From: Bacteroidales bacterium
GTDB lineage: Bacteria; Bacteroidota; Bacteroidia; Bacteroidales; UBA7960
Direction: 5' to 3'
Length of the DNA: 23,416 bases
Assembly (NCBI GenBank): GCA_007123065.1
Contig: SKSI01000136.1
Coordinates: forward strand, 1 to 23,416
The notes under the pieces are model-generated. The model was not told the origin of the DNA, searched no databases, and saw only the letters and a list, made by a program, of their open reading frames with translations. Below are positions 23,398-23,416 of the stretch, one piece after another (the first letter of the stretch is position 1; every line of letters starts with the position of its first letter). Both the position numbers and the translations under genes were made by a program.

Positions 23398-23416
23398 ACA
23401 TTTGCACATCTTCACA
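23398..23416. repeat. Edge of an inverted GMARATGT array
   Basis: Read on the minus strand, the last bases give GAAGATGT (23413-23406) then GCAAATGT (23405-23398), both exact unit types of the array at 13393-13504, plus the end (TGT) of a further unit. The array therefore continues past the right edge in the opposite orientation. Confidence 0.7.

Overview
The window looks like an ordinary chromosomal segment of a member of the Bacteroidota, probably a Marinilabiliales- or Bacteroidales-like anaerobe or facultative organism. The reasons are five exact TAnnTTTG-type -7 promoter boxes just upstream of genes, a LeuRS with the long Bacteroidota-style insertion before KMSKS, Bacteroidota-type FtsX/MacB permease and TolC/MFP proteins, lipoproteins with acidic residues after the lipobox Cys, and a two-subunit methylmalonyl-CoA mutase. 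No phage, transposon, CRISPR, rRNA or tRNA was found. The genes are housekeeping or core metabolism.

Layout. 1-2719 (+): the end of an ABC transporter ATPase (LolD/MacB type), a strong hairpin terminator, then an FtsX/MacB-like permease whose ATG follows the terminator almost at once. 6471-2770 (-): leuS, a small lipoprotein and a cyclophilin, probably one transcript. 6472-6789: divergent region with three short degenerate repeat families and promoters for leuS and mutA. 6790-10877 (+): mutA and mutB, which interconvert methylmalonyl-CoA and succinyl-CoA. 11340-10891 (-): a GNAT acetyltransferase. 11341-11648: a 20-unit array of an 8-bp repeat, then the promoter of a SPOR-domain lipoprotein (11649) followed by hutI (histidine breakdown). 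13393-13504: a second 8-bp repeat array. 13559-18438 (+): THUMP-type RNA methyltransferase, phosphofructokinase and priA, closely spaced. 22338-18444 (-): tolC-like outer membrane protein, HlyD/MacA-like adaptor, tsaB (translationally coupled to the adaptor) and an ftsB/divIC-like gene with its own promoter. 22495-23361 (+): TIGR01777-type epimerase, followed by the start of a further repeat array in inverted orientation.

The most unusual content is between the genes. Two arrays with different sequences (T-M-AAC-R-AT and G-M-A-R-ATGT) share the same design: an 8-bp unit with one A/C position and one A/G position, and each contains a longer exact or near-exact internal tandem duplication. The second family recurs inverted at the right edge of the window. 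They lie between transcription units, two of them beside small palindromes. No function can be shown from the sequence. I found no gene cluster that looks like an undescribed multi-gene system, and I say so rather than force one.
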